Assembly (NCBI GenBank): GCA_033807695.1
Contig: CM066306.1
Location: forward strand, 62,001-126,000
Direction of reading: 5' to 3'
Source of the DNA: Daedaleopsis sinensis
Lineage: Eukaryota > Basidiomycota > Agaricomycetes > Polyporales > Polyporaceae
Length of the DNA stretch: 64,000 bases
This document shows, piece after piece, positions 1 through 11,358 of the stretch (within the stretch, counting starts at the first letter, position 1; every line of letters starts with the position of its first letter). Both the position numbers and the translations under genes were made by a program. A model generated the notes under the pieces. The model was not told where the DNA came from. It ran no database searches and saw only the letters and a program-made list of their open reading frames with translations.

Positions 1-1
1 C

Positions 2-3000
2 CACAAGCGCCTCGGCTTTCTCGACATGCTGCACTCCCACTCCAACCCGCCTCCACAGACTCTGGCCCAGCGAGCGGGCACGTCCCCGCTCCAAATCCCG
101 ACCAGCCTCCTCCCTTCCCGATCCCATACTCGCGGCGACTCTGGGCTGAACGCACCCCACTCGCCGGTCTCTCCTGCGTCCATGGCTACCCCTGCTGCTC
201 AGCTCAGCAAGGGCCATACCTCTCCGTCCAAGGTGCGTACTCCGCTCGTGTTTTCTGTGCGCATATACACACATGCAAGAGGTCGGAACCTTTCGTTCGC
301 GGCCCACGAAAGTTTCGTCATCCCCTTGGATTACGGCTGTATACACATCTCCGAGTCTAACAACCGGCTTTTCGTCTACCTCTTCGCGATGAGCAAGAGG
401 TCGGAACCTTTCGTTCGCGACCGACGAAAGTTTCGTCATCCCCTTGGATTACGGCTGTATACACATCTAAGGACCGGCTTTTCGTGTACCTGCGATGAGC
501 CGGTCCGTGGACGTGGCCTGGTCATTTTCACAGCAAGAAAGCTGTACTTCGTTGGATAACCCTTGCAGACAGATGTCGAACATCGATTGCCTCGCACACT
601 GTCCTCTCCGGTGTTCTTTAACAACGCCGGTGAGGTACTCTCGCCATCTTCACAAAAGCGTCGCTTGCGAGACCCGTAAGTAGTCTTTGAGACAAGTTGA
701 TGACATACATCCTCTCGTCTGCTCGCGCCCCCTGGCGTACAGAACCATGTTCAGTCGACATCGCCTAGTCTGGATATCATCGTTACGAGGACCGGGGTAT
801 CTGCGTGAGCTTGACTGAATGTCGGACATGTATGCAGGCCACTTGTCGTGACCCCTGCGTCCCGTGGGCGATTTGAGAAGCGTCTCTCATGACAGATATC
901 TCACAGCCCGCGGGCCGCAGCCTGCAATCTAGAAAGACAGTTTGGAGATTCAGCGGACGCCATCGACACTTGCTCTGAAAGTGAACAAGAGGACGTCTGG
1001 ACTACAAGGACGTTGCAAATACAACCGTTAATCGTCTCACTGTGGTGTTCTCTCTCTCCCGCCCATGCTTCTTTTCCCTCGCTTGCTCGCGCTCGCGTCC
1101 TAGTACTGACCCGCAATCTCCGTCCATCAGGCATCGTCGACGAGAACTTATGATTCAAAGCTCGTTTCCCGCGAGATGCACCGCCTCGGCAATCTTGCCC
1201 ACCTTTCCTCTCTCGCCCCCTCCCTTTCTACCCCGCAGTCCTCCAGCTCCCTCAACATGGCCCCCGCCTCCGCCCCCAGCATCAGCTCGACCATGTCCGG
1301 GAGCGAGAACCCGTGGCAGTCGCTGCACGTCCTCGTCCTCCCGCTCTTCAACGGCGAGCAACTTCGGTACCCGATGTCAGTGTCCGCGACACCTAACGTC
1401 ATTTGTTGTCACTAACCGAATCGTTCAGCGAAGAGCTCAACCAGCTCGTCAAAAGGCACATCTCGACCGCCGTATCCGCTGCGCCAGGCAAGGCCGTCGG
1501 GACGCTTGAACACGACACCCTCGACCTCATCGCCAACGGCATGGTCACGCTCAACTCGAAACTCGCGGGCGTGGAGGACGACAAGCTGCTCGCACGCGTT
1601 GTGGAGTTGTGGACATTCTTCTGGGGCCAGGTGCTACCGTATCTCGAAGGAGTGAGTGCTCGTCCTTATCCATCCATCCGCCACCCACCCATACCCGTCC
1701 TCGCAAGTCCCTCCTCCCCCTGCAAACAGACCCGATCCTATCCGCACTCCACCGCGTTCCCAAGCGGCCATCGTCGCCAACCGCAAAGTCCGGCGGGAGC
1801 GCAACGATGCTCGCACAAGCCACGACAATCGACGTCCGCGCGCTCGCACTGGTCTCCTTCCGCGACCGCGTCGTCCTGCCGCTCTTCCCCCGCCTCTACG
1901 CGCGCCTCACGATGCCCAAGGACGAGAACGTCGTCGGGCCCGAGTCGCAGCAAGCTCGCCTGCAACAAATGTGCGTCCTTCTATCTCCCTCCTCTGACTC
2001 GAGCTCACCCCTCACCCCGCAGGCTCCTCGTCCTCGCCTCCCACCGGCAGCGCCTGACCTCGCTCTCGCTCACCGCGCCCCCGCCGCAGCCCAGCGCAGG
2101 CGAGGCCGCTATCTCCCGCCTCCTCCGCGCGCTGCACGCCCCGCTCGCGACCACCGCGCCGCGGCACGCCCGCCCGCCCGGGGCCGCGCCCTCCTTCCTC
2201 TCCGCGGGGCTCCCGCGCGACCGCCGGGGGCGCATCGCGCAGAAAGTGTCCGTCTCCGCCTCCGCCTCCGCCTCCGTCGACATGCCGAGCGCCCCGCGCG
2301 GGGTGCGGCGCACGCGGGACTGGGGCCTCATGCGCGCCGGGGGAGCAGGAACAGCAACGGGTGCGGTCGCGGGCTCAGGAGAGGACGACGGCGAGGAGCG
2401 GTGGGGGCGGAGCGGGCTCGTGGGCGGGAGCTGGGTGCCGGTGCGCGCGGGCGAGTGGGACGAGGGCGAGGCGGACACGCCGCGCGTGGGTGTCGCGTTT
2501 GCGGACCCGGGGCGGGAGCGGGACAAGGAGCTGCTGGAGAGTTTGAGGTGCGTTATCTTCTTCGCCGCTCCTGTGTATGTGTATACCCGCCGGCGGAGCG
2601 GGCCCTGTCCATGATCGGGTGGGGGTACACCGATCGAGTCGCCACGGGCGTAAGCAGCCGGCACTCGTTCGAACGTTCGACGACCAGCGGCGTGGGGCGC
2701 GATCCACCCCTATCCACCTCCGCCGTGCGCGATTCCTGGCTCAACCGAAGCTCCCGGCCTCCTCTGTTCCCGCGCCGCACCCCTTGCTCACATGTTGACC
2801 GCACACAGGAGCCCGGACCCGGAGAGCGCGACGCGGATGGGCGGGTGGGGGCTCGACGCGGGCAAGGACGAGGACGCGGACTACGGGGACGACGAGGAGC
2901 CGGAGGACGAGGAGGACATGCATGACTGGGACCATGCGCAGGTGCGTACTCCTCTGCTTGCGTCGCTGCGAGGAACGAGACGAGCTGACCGTGCGGTCGC

Positions 3001-3091
3001 GTGGTGTGCGCAGGAGATGGTCGAGTACCTCGTCGGGATGAAGGGAGAAGCGGGCGCGAGTGTGGGCGAGTCGAGACGCGGATACATGTAG
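2..3091 (+). CDS. TORC2 subunit HbrB/Bit61/PRR5 family protein (5' partial)
   Basis: HbrB proteins (Bit61 in yeast, PRR5/Protor in animals) are accessory subunits of TOR complex 2, which acts at the plasma membrane in cell-wall and actin control. The window opens inside a Ser/Pro-rich N-terminal exon (2-232). The HbrB domain is read from exons 1131-1375, 1429-1651, 1708-1970, 2023-2547, 2809-2941 and 3014-3091 (TAG), joined in frame by GT..AG introns. Diagnostic stretches are YDSKLVSREMHRLG, the NPWQSLHVLVLPLFNGE block, the VKRHI and WTFFWGQVLPYLEG helices and FPRLYARLTMPKDE. A Ser/Arg-rich exon fits 569-675, and one or two further exons probably lie at 747-1030, but their borders are not settled. 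The C-terminus is acidic (GDDEEPEDEED) and ends in a short helix. The true start lies upstream of the window. Family assignment is firm; the middle exons are not. Confidence 0.85.
275..495 (+). repeat. Tandem duplication of about 118 bp inside an HbrB intron
   Basis: The unit starting gcaagaggtcggaacctttc at 275 is repeated from 393. The second copy lacks about a dozen bases near its end and carries a few substitutions. Both lie within the 233-568 intron, making it several times longer than the other introns of the gene. Each unit contains a small hairpin in which a ctttcgt-type arm pairs with acgaaag. No coding role is apparent. Confidence 0.85.
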
Positions 3092-4825
3092 GTACATGTG
3101 CGGCTCCGGTGGGTGATTTCCTTGCTGTCCAGTGCGTTCGGAATGCAGCCTTGCGTCTGTGTAATTGGCCTTCGTGTAGCTATACTTATGTGACTGTATA
3201 CTCTAATGATGCTTCTAGTTTCTCGGTACATACGTGTACGATGATTCATTCTCGTCCTCTCCTGCGCTTGCGATGCTCACGTTTATTGCATAGATAAGTA
3301 TCCTGCATACTCAGCTGTCCCCGACAGTTGCCATTGGTCGTCGACCTTTCGTAGCCGCCAAATGGATAAGAGGTAAGTTGTACATGTCGCATCACGCTCA
3401 TCCTGCAGGGCCACAACTCACCGACGATTCACAATTGCTGTAAGTCTCTACCTTTTAATTGTACAATGTACTTCCGCCTTGCTCATACTTACTCTCCTCT
3501 ATTCGGCCCTCTCGCGACGAGGCCTGGAGTCGCAGCAAACACCAGACCGGCGTTGGCCAGGGGAGGCAGGAACGTGTAAGGTACGCCCTGCCAAGTCGGA
3601 CGATGCCGCCGTCGCTCGATCCTCGTGCTGATGGTGAAACCACGCTAGACTCAGAATTATAAACGCCATCTATCTCATCGGACAAGGCTGGCGCCATCGG
3701 ATGCTCCCGCGGCGAACGCTGGTCATGGGAGTTCGGTACTTTCCATGGGTAGGCGAGAATACAAAATGCCTCGAATGAGGTCCCTCTCGTCGCTCTCGAG
3801 ACGGCCCAGTCTCTCGTACCCCTGGTGAGTAGCTATGGCCTTGTTCTCCTGTTCAAGACGGCTGGTGCGACGAGAGCAGCATGGTCGCCATGCAGGGTAC
3901 GATGGATTGGTAACTATAAGCACTGCATTGATGTTGGATTGTTTATGCGCTTCCGTCGATCGTTCTGACGATCGTGAAGCCTTTGCACTAGTCCGTTGCT
4001 TTCGGCTCTGGCTACTCCTCGCCGCTCGGTCCTGCTGCACGTCCTTTGTTTCTGTTGAAGTTGGACCTTGGCAGCAGCACTCTGCTACCGTAGCTCGACT
4101 TCAGATGACGTACTCCAGGCCCGTGGACAGTTGACGTCAAGTTTCAGTTTCGCCGAAACGTGAGAGCCCTACGGTGAATATGCACGCCAAGCAAGTTGAT
4201 TATGGCCTTTGCGATGTTGCTAGGCTGTCCGTCTTTGTCGTTTGACCGGATATCAGGAGCTCATTTTTGCTCAATCGCTGGTAGTCCTCGGCTATGTGAA
4301 GTGAAACTTGATGGGAGGAGTTTGGAGAGTTGTGCGAGAGCACGTACCTTCTTTCGTTCGACCCTCCCTTCAAGGTATATATATTCCTACATAACACTTC
4401 TGCGAGCATGCTCACGAAGACGAGCCGTCCAAATACATCGGCAGCGGTGCAGATCATTAATATTCATCAGTTTGTAGCCGATGAACACCAGCGAACGAAC
4501 AGGATTGAATACCCCTAATACGCATACTTACCCCGAAAGGAGGGTATCCGCTCTCCCGGGCTTGCGTCGATCAATCGGCTCACGAAAGTGAGATCTGGGT
4601 TGAATAAGGATGCGCACGGTCGCATCCGTCCGCCTAGCTCTGGCCTTTGACCTCGACGCCCTCCCCTCCTTTCCTCCTCCATCCACTCTTCCTCTTCCTT
4701 CCTCCCTTCTCTGCTCGTGTTCTTGCTTGTACTTCCTGCCACCCTCGCTCTCTACCACCCGTCTGCTGTCCTCGTTGTCTGCCTGTTCTACAACCGCTCG
4801 CCGCTCGCTCTGCCTAGCCGTCGCG
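3092..4825. other. Intergenic region with no gene recognised
   Basis: Open frames here are short, overlap on both strands and match nothing I recognise. The last 200 bases before 4826 are pyrimidine-rich (tcctccatccactcttcctc and similar tracts), as expected for the leader of the following monooxygenase gene. Downstream of 3091 the sequence is AT-richer and probably holds the HbrB 3' UTR. Confidence 0.5.
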
Positions 4826-6915
4826 ATGGTACGTCATACCCAACCCTTTGATTCGCTGGCGTCCCGACGTCAACTCCCTCCCGCGCCCTGCTGCAGAGCG
4901 TCACAGAAGCCGTAATGCAAACCGACTTCATCGTCATCGGCGCGTCCATATGCGGCCTCACCGCGAGCATCGCGCTCGCACGCGCCGGCCACAAGGTGAC
5001 GCTGTGCGACGGTGACAACCCGTTCGAAGCAGTAAGATCATTCCTGCTACCCCCTTTCACATCTCCTCGCCCGGGCTGAAATCACCTCGCGTGTGCGCAT
5101 TGAGCAGACGTCGCTGAACAGCGGCTGCCGCATCCCCCCGAACTCGTCCAAGATCTACTACAAGTGGGGGCTCGAAGACCGGCTGCGGAAGTGCGCGATC
5201 AAGTCGCAGGGGATCTTGTTCGCGTCGTGTACGTACCGTTCTCGTTTACAGTCCTCGCACCGTGTACGGAACGAGCATAGATGGTGGAGCCGCTAACCGC
5301 GAGCGCCTGCAGATTCGTCTGGCTCGGTCGTCGGCGAGCACGAATGGGAGGAGGAAGCGATGGAAGAAACCGGCGGTGACTTCCTCCTTATACATGTGAG
5401 TCTTCCCTACCCGACCTTGTTGCTTTTTCCTCACTCCCGCTGCAGTACACGGACTTCCGGCGGCTGCTCGCCGAGTTCGGGAAAGAGCTGGGCGTTGTCT
5501 TCAGAACGGGCGGACAGGGGCGTGTCGTCTCCATCCATCCAGACGCGGTCCAGCCCTCGGTCACGTTCGATAATGGAGAGACGCTCAGTGCGAGTCTCGT
5601 AGTAGGAGCGGACGGGTACTTCCTCGGCAACCCGATAACGCGCAAGCTAGTTGCGGACGCGACAGAGCAGGAGGACACGGTGACCGAGTCGGGGACGGCG
5701 GTCTTCAAGTGCGTCACTCTATACATTCTGCGTATTCTGGAGGGTTAACGTTAGGGACGATTCCGTGCCAGTACGAGCCTCCGCTTCAGCACCATCACGG
5801 ACGACAGCGTGAAATCCTTCATTGAACCAATCCAGGACTCCGTACGTCGTGTGAAGCATCGACGAGAGCTACATCGCTGAATGCTTGTGGCGTACAGGGG
5901 AGAATGTTAACATGGTTCGGCGGAGGCGACTACGGCGCGATCGCTTACCCAGTCGTACGTTCTCTCTGCCGCGCTTCTGGAGACGTACCGACCGTGACTT
6001 TTCTAAGGCTCCTCTCAACGCTGAAAAGCGCTTGGTGATCGCGATCTACACTCCTTACGACCACGAGCAGGCCAGGCGCGAACATCCCGAGACCGCGTTC
6101 AACCCGCCTCCCTCGGTCCTATTCGAAAGAATAAAGGGATGCGACCCGCGGTGAGTCGGGTACCTTCCGTGTTTTTTGTGCGGACTTGCTGACGTTGCGG
6201 GACATATCCGGCACAGGCTAAGAGAGATAGTCGAGCATGCCGAACACATAACCTGCGTGCCGATCGTCGACCGGCCTATGCTAGACGAATGGGAGTACCC
6301 CGAGGGTAGAATTCTCTGTATCGGCGAGGCCGCGCACCCTACACCGGTCAGTACCTTACCCCATTCCATCGCACATGTCTGCTGCACCCGCCCGGTCTTC
6401 ACTCACTGACTTTGTTCGTGTGTTTACGCTACCACTGCCTCTAGGTCGGCTCCCCATACTCGTTCGGGATGGCGACTGGGGACGGCGCGGCGCTCGGTCG
6501 GCTCTTCGCGCACCTCCACAGTCCCTCGCAGATCGACGAGTTCATAGAAGCGTTCGTCACCATACGCCGCACGCGCGTCGCCGCGGTCCTGCAAGCCGCG
6601 GTCGGGAACATCTTCGCAGTGTCGCTCCCGCCGGGGCTTGCGGAGCACCACGACCGAGAGCTGCATGAGCGCGCGGAGAAGGGGATCCGGAACCTGGACA
6701 AGAGCAGGCGGCGGAGCCAGACGAGCGAGGAGATGATGCAGGCGATCGAGATGATCTTCGGGTACGACCCCGAGGACGAGGCGGACGAGTACTGGATCCA
6801 GTGGGGCTTGACGAAGGAGCGGCTGGAAGGCACGAGCACGGCCAGCCAGTCGTTCTCGTTTTACGGGTCGATGCAGCAGCACGTCGTCGTCGAGACCGTC
6901 ACCGCCGACCCGTAG
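4826..6915 (+). CDS. FAD-dependent monooxygenase, tandem copy 1 (group A, FAD_binding_3 type)
   Basis: Predicted flavoprotein hydroxylase of 491 aa, using NAD(P)H and O2 on an unknown, probably aromatic or prenylated, substrate. Ten exons: 4826-4828, 4897-5031, 5108-5228, 5313-5395, 5446-5708, 5772-5841, 5898-5954, 6008-6150, 6217-6346, 6445-6915. The first exon is only the ATG; the next begins in frame with SVTEAVMQ and the FAD-binding beta strand. The Rossmann motif GASICG is at residues 16-21, the NAD(P)H/FAD loop GADG at 168-171, and the second FAD motif reads GEAAHP (328-333), with Glu where the family usually has Asp. The C-terminal 156 residues are one exon. Exon lengths 135, 121, 83 and 130 are identical in the paralogue at 9112-11358. 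No signal peptide or membrane anchor is seen. Substrate cannot be told from sequence. Confidence 0.88.
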
Positions 6916-7369
6916 TACGTGCGCGGTATCCACGCCTGCTGAAGGACTTATGCACTGGGGCCGCGTTCTTGTTTTGTGGGAGTTGGGCTTGTCGGTGTGG
7001 AGGGTACGTGGCTTACATCTTTTCACACACAGTTTATTATGTGCTCATACAGCGTCCGGTCTCGCCTTACCCAGATTCTTTGTATTCTACGGACTCTGTA
7101 CCTTCTTTCAACCTATTTCCGTTCACGCTTGATCTAGCTGCAGCCTCGGGGCCGAGCGGGCCGTGACGAACCTGCCAGAGTCAGGCTGGTGGTAGGTGTG
7201 GAGCCACGATCACGTTGAGCCAGCTGAGAGCTCCATTGTCTTTGCGCGACCTCCGTTTCCTGGTGAGCAGAATTCCATGGCAAGTGCTTAGTGCTTTCAA
7301 CTTCAGGCAACAGACCGAGCATATCAAGTCCGGAACTCGGACTCGTATCGGATAGGGTACGAGGTATGC
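6916..7369. other. Downstream flank of monooxygenase copy 1
   Basis: Presumed 3' UTR followed by non-coding sequence. Nothing recognisable until the first remnant of the decayed paralogue appears near 7370-7390. Confidence 0.4.
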
Positions 7370-8266
7370 TCTTGAACGTTGCATCTCCTTTGTGTGACTC
7401 TCGGATTTCTGACACTCATACGGACGTCGTTCTCGGCGCGGACGACACTAGCCTGGGTTTCTACGCGAACAGCGCCGACTACGGAGGCGACTGAGCAGAA
7501 GTAGAATAGTGTGTATCCCGCTGCTTCGTGTGTGTTTGTCGGACGCCAGACTGAGCATATCGCGATCTTTCGTACTGGAGGACGCTATACACCTTTAACA
7601 GCATATGCGACTCGGTAAGCTTATGCCAAGTCGACTGTCAAATGTTCTATGCACTGACCACGTATATTACAGAGTAGTGTTGACCTGGTTCGGCCAGTCC
7701 TTATACGTTCGAATAACTCGATCGTGAGCCTTCTAGCACTCACTACTCTTCAAAGCTCTCGCCTATGTTTCCGTCAGGCTCCGTCAAATGGGAAGCGGAC
7801 ATTCACGGTGTACCAACGACGAACCGACCGCGCGATGCTAGTATCAAGAAGGATGCGGCCGACACTCGGTGAGCAAGACATGTCCCGGTTGCGGGACGTC
7901 TAGCATATCGTGCGATGCAGGCTACTAAGCTGGCTAAGCACGCGACGCACATACCACACCCCTCTTGAACTGGAGGAGTGGGTCCCACCCGGTCACCAGC
8001 AATTCTTCTGCCTCCGCAAAAGCGCGCGTCGCATGCCGGTAAGTCTCCCCACATGACCTGTCTTCACACAATGCGCGCTCGCTCCGAGCTCGACGACCCG
8101 CAGATCGGCTCAAAAGTACGCGTTAGGCATGCCGGTTAGTGACGCAGCGGTGCTTGAACGCGTATTCTCGCACCTTGAACAAATCCACAGTGTTCTGCAC
8201 ACTATGATGACGATCCGGCAGGTTGGCGGTGCACTGAGAGAGAGCGGTGAATCGGTCTACCGATAA
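7370..8266 (+). pseudogene. Decayed third copy of the FAD monooxygenase
   Basis: Fragments collinear with exons 5 to 10 of both neighbouring monooxygenases lie between them, in different frames. Near 7425-7495 the exon 5 core reads DVVLGADDTSLGFY. A retained donor ctcg|gtaagc sits at 7614/7615. Exon 7 after the acceptor at 7672 reads VLTWFGQSL. Exon 8 (about 7775-7868) contains RTFTVY and ends at a gtgagc donor. Exon 9 (7921-8038) gives LAKHATHI and LEEWV in separate frames. Exon 10 from 8104 gives KYALGMPVSDAAVLERVFSH and then stops at 8264-8266. Internal deletions, frameshifts and loss of the N-terminal exons and most of the C-terminal exon make it non-functional. The match of exon order and splice sites to both neighbours makes shared ancestry secure; the exact 5' limit is not. 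Confidence 0.82.
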
Positions 8267-9111
8267 CGAGGACTACCACACGAACATGAGCTTCACCAGA
8301 GAACGACCACTCGGAGTCTCTTCAGCTTCAAGGCTGAGATGCCTCCACTCCGATAACCCTCAGTATTCCAATCGCAGAAGATACATACGTATATCCAGTA
8401 TTGTTGAAAATAGTACGTGTTCAACGTACCGTCGAGCGATATGGTATCCGCCCTTTCTAGAAAAGGAACAATCCAAGCCATTCAACACCTCGGGCCGGTC
8501 CACGTGGGATCCATGCCCACTACTTACCTTGCGCACGAGCTGCTTTGGTTTACTTACATTCCGCGAAGGGTGATGCACAACTTGACTCAAATCGTTGAAC
8601 ACGAGTGTGGTAGGATGTGACATCTGATTCCTATCGAGTTCACGCAGGGAAGCTTCAAGAAGGCTGCGCCCCTTAATTGATTTCAACTCCAGTATCTTGA
8701 GTCATGACTACCCAAACAGTTTATCCCGCTCACCTTCGACATAGAAACACGATGTTCCCGCCGACCCCTGATTCTAGAACTGCCACCAGGCCGGGTCGAC
8801 AGGACTTACGGGGTGCTCACACGGTCTAGATGCTAATAGCCATTGAGCGAATCGAAGTCGGGCAATTTCCAGACGGTATGATGTACGACGAAAACGGTAC
8901 AACCAGTTGTTACCCAACGCAACGCCCAGGAACCTGGGACACGGCACGCCCTCACCTCGCCTCGCAGCATCCGCTCTTTACACCTAGAGCTATTCGCCAT
9001 TTCCCCTCATACTCCCCGAGTCACATACCTGCTTCTTCTCGCAGACTCCTAACTGACCCACGGTTCACGAACTTCTTCACGACCGTCACGTAATCAGTCC
9101 GCTGTCGAGAG
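8267..9111. other. Spacer between relic and monooxygenase copy 2
   Basis: No gene recognised. It presumably contains the promoter of the 9112 gene; the 150 bases before the ATG are C/T-rich (ctcgcctcgcagcatccgct, ttcttctcgcagactcctaa), as in front of copy 1. Confidence 0.4.
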
Positions 9112-11358
9112 ATGGTACGTGGACTCCTATCCTTCCCGACAGCCAAGAGTGTTTGCTCTGACAATATTCCCTTCTAGCCTAGAACGCTAGACCTCCTCCC
9201 TATCGAATTCATCATCGTAGGCGGCTCGCTCACCGGCATCTCATCGGCGATTGCGCTCGCTCGCTCGGGACACAAAGTCACACTCTTCGACACTAGCGAT
9301 GCGTACAAAGGGGTGCGTCGTCTGCTATCCCTCTCGATTTCCCCCATTCCTATCATCCCACATACCAACTGCAAGCCGTCCACCTAACTATGCCGCTGTA
9401 GACCCCGATCGATGGAGGTGTCCGGATGCCTCCAAACGCGTCGAAGGTATACTATCGCTGGGGGCTGGAGAAACGCCTTCGGGAGTGTTCGCTCAAAGCG
9501 ACCGGTACCGTCTTCGCCCAATGTCTGTTCACGTTCCCTCTACCTGGACTGTCGGTGCGCTGACCCCTCCTTGCAATCCAGACGACTCCGGCTCGGTCCT
9601 CGGCGCGCACGAGTGGGAGGAGGAGGTGATGGAAGAGACGGGCGGCGACTTCCTGCTCTTGCACGTACGTTACAATCACTCTCTCGCTCCCACACCCAGT
9701 TCCCGCATCAGCTCATGCTGCTCTCACTATCTCATCATAATCCCCCCCGTGCGCGCAGTCGTCTTCACGAGCCATGCCGCTGACAGGCCCCGCCCCTAGT
9801 ACACCGATCTCCGCCGGATCCTCGCCGACTGCGCGCGCGAGCACGGCGCGACGCTCCGCTTCAACGAGGGCGTCACTCACGTGCAGCCCGACCACGAGCG
9901 GCCGTCCGTAACCCTCGCGAGCGGGGAGAGGGTGGAGGCAGACGTCGTCGTCGGGTGCGACGGGCGTGTGCTGCCGGGGTACGTCACGCGCACGATGATG
10001 CTCAAGGCCCTCGGGCAGGAGGACGAGCGGACGCCGATGGGCATGCAGGTCTTCCAGTGCGTCATCCATGTTGCTTCGTGAATTTGACTTCGAAGCGTTC
10101 GGTTCCCCGGATCTGAGTCGTGATTTGCGTTATGAATGGCGGGGGATGGGTTCGAATTTTGATGATCCGTTACGGCAGCCTTCTTATCCCCGACGAGTTC
10201 ATGAGCCGGTTGGACATTCTGAAGGATATTCGAGATTCGGCGCGTACCCTCAGCCTATGTTATCTCTGCTTCTCTCCTTGGCTAACCAGTCGTGCTCGCA
10301 TAGGGCAAAGTCTTCACTTGGTTCGGTCCAACGTACGCCGCACTGGGGTATCCGATAGTACGCCCCCGCTGTGCCGCGTAGACGAGCTCGAGACTCACTT
10401 TCCTTGCCTAGGCCCCGCTGAACGGCCCTCGATGCTTCACGGTATACCTATACGCGCCTCACACCGAGTCCGAACACTCCGACGAGCAAGAGAGCCAGGG
10501 TGTGTTCAGGACGGACCGCGAAGTGCTCCTCAACGCGATCAACAAAGATACCGCTGAGCCCCGGTGAGTCGCTACGTCCCGTCGACCCTCCTCGCCCGAG
10601 ATGAGCCGCGGATCACTCGACGCTAATGGCGGCCGCGGCTGCAGGCTCATGAAGCTCGCGGAGAGCGCCGCGCACGTCGCATGCATCCCCGTGATCCACC
10701 AGCCCCCGCTCGAAGAATGGGTGCACCCGGACGGACGAGTACTCTGCATCGGAGAGAGCGCACACCCCATCCCCGTGAGTCGGCATTCTCGCCTGAGCGA
10801 CCGCTCTACGTTCTCTCTGAACACTATGCTCACGTCTCTTCCTCCGAGTCTCTCCAGATCAGCTCCACGTACGCAGTCGGCACGCCCGCGGGCGACGCCG
10901 CGGTGCTCGGCCGCCTCTTCTCGCACCTGCACCACCGCGAGCAGATCGACCAGTTCCTCGGGGCGGTGCAGGAGATCCGGCAGGCGCGCGTCGCGGAGAT
11001 CCTCGCGGCCACCGACGGCAACATCTTCGCGGTCGCGGTCCCCCCGGGGCTCGCGAAGGCGCACGACCGGCGGCTGCGGGAGCGGCTGGACATGGGCATC
11101 AAGAGCTTGCAGATGACGAGCGGACACACGAGCGAGCACATGGTGCAGGTCGTCGAGGAGATGTTCGCGTACGACCCCGAGGACGCGGCGGAGAACTGGT
11201 GGGTGGAGTGGGGCGTGATGCAGGAGCGGGCTGCGCGGTGGTCGGTCAGGGCGGCTTCGGACTCGGAGGAGGGCGACGTGGTAGCGGTCGTCGTGCATAG
11301 GGAGGCGGAGGTTTTGAGCAGGAGCGGGAGCGCGGTCGAGGACCGACGCGTGCAGTGA
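9112..11358 (+). CDS. FAD-dependent monooxygenase, tandem copy 2
   Basis: Paralogue of the gene at 4826-6915, same strand, predicted 498 aa. Exons: 9112-9114, 9178-9312, 9402-9522, 9582-9664, 9800-10056, 10179-10239, 10304-10357, 10412-10563, 10645-10774, 10858-11358. The ATG again forms an exon of its own. Motifs: GGSLTG (16-21) for the FAD ADP moiety, GCDG (166-169), GESAHP (325-330). The stretch EWEEEVMEETGGDFLLLH matches copy 1 almost residue for residue. The intron after 10239 must start with GC (gcgcgt) to keep the frame into GKVFTWFG; the corresponding site has GT in copy 1 and in the relic. If GC is spliced the protein is complete; if not, retention of the 64-nt intron would break it. 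The C-terminal tail after residue 460 differs from copy 1, suggesting divergent substrate use or relaxed constraint. Confidence 0.83.

Noticed and set aside
1609..2925. Long plus-strand Arg/Pro/Gly-rich frame over HbrB exons
   Set aside because: Shifted frame of the real HbrB exons, passing through three introns; low-complexity residues.
9112..11358. Monooxygenase copy 2 as a pseudogene
   Set aside because: All ten exons are open and motifs are kept; GC donors are naturally tolerated, so the GC site alone is not proof of inactivation.
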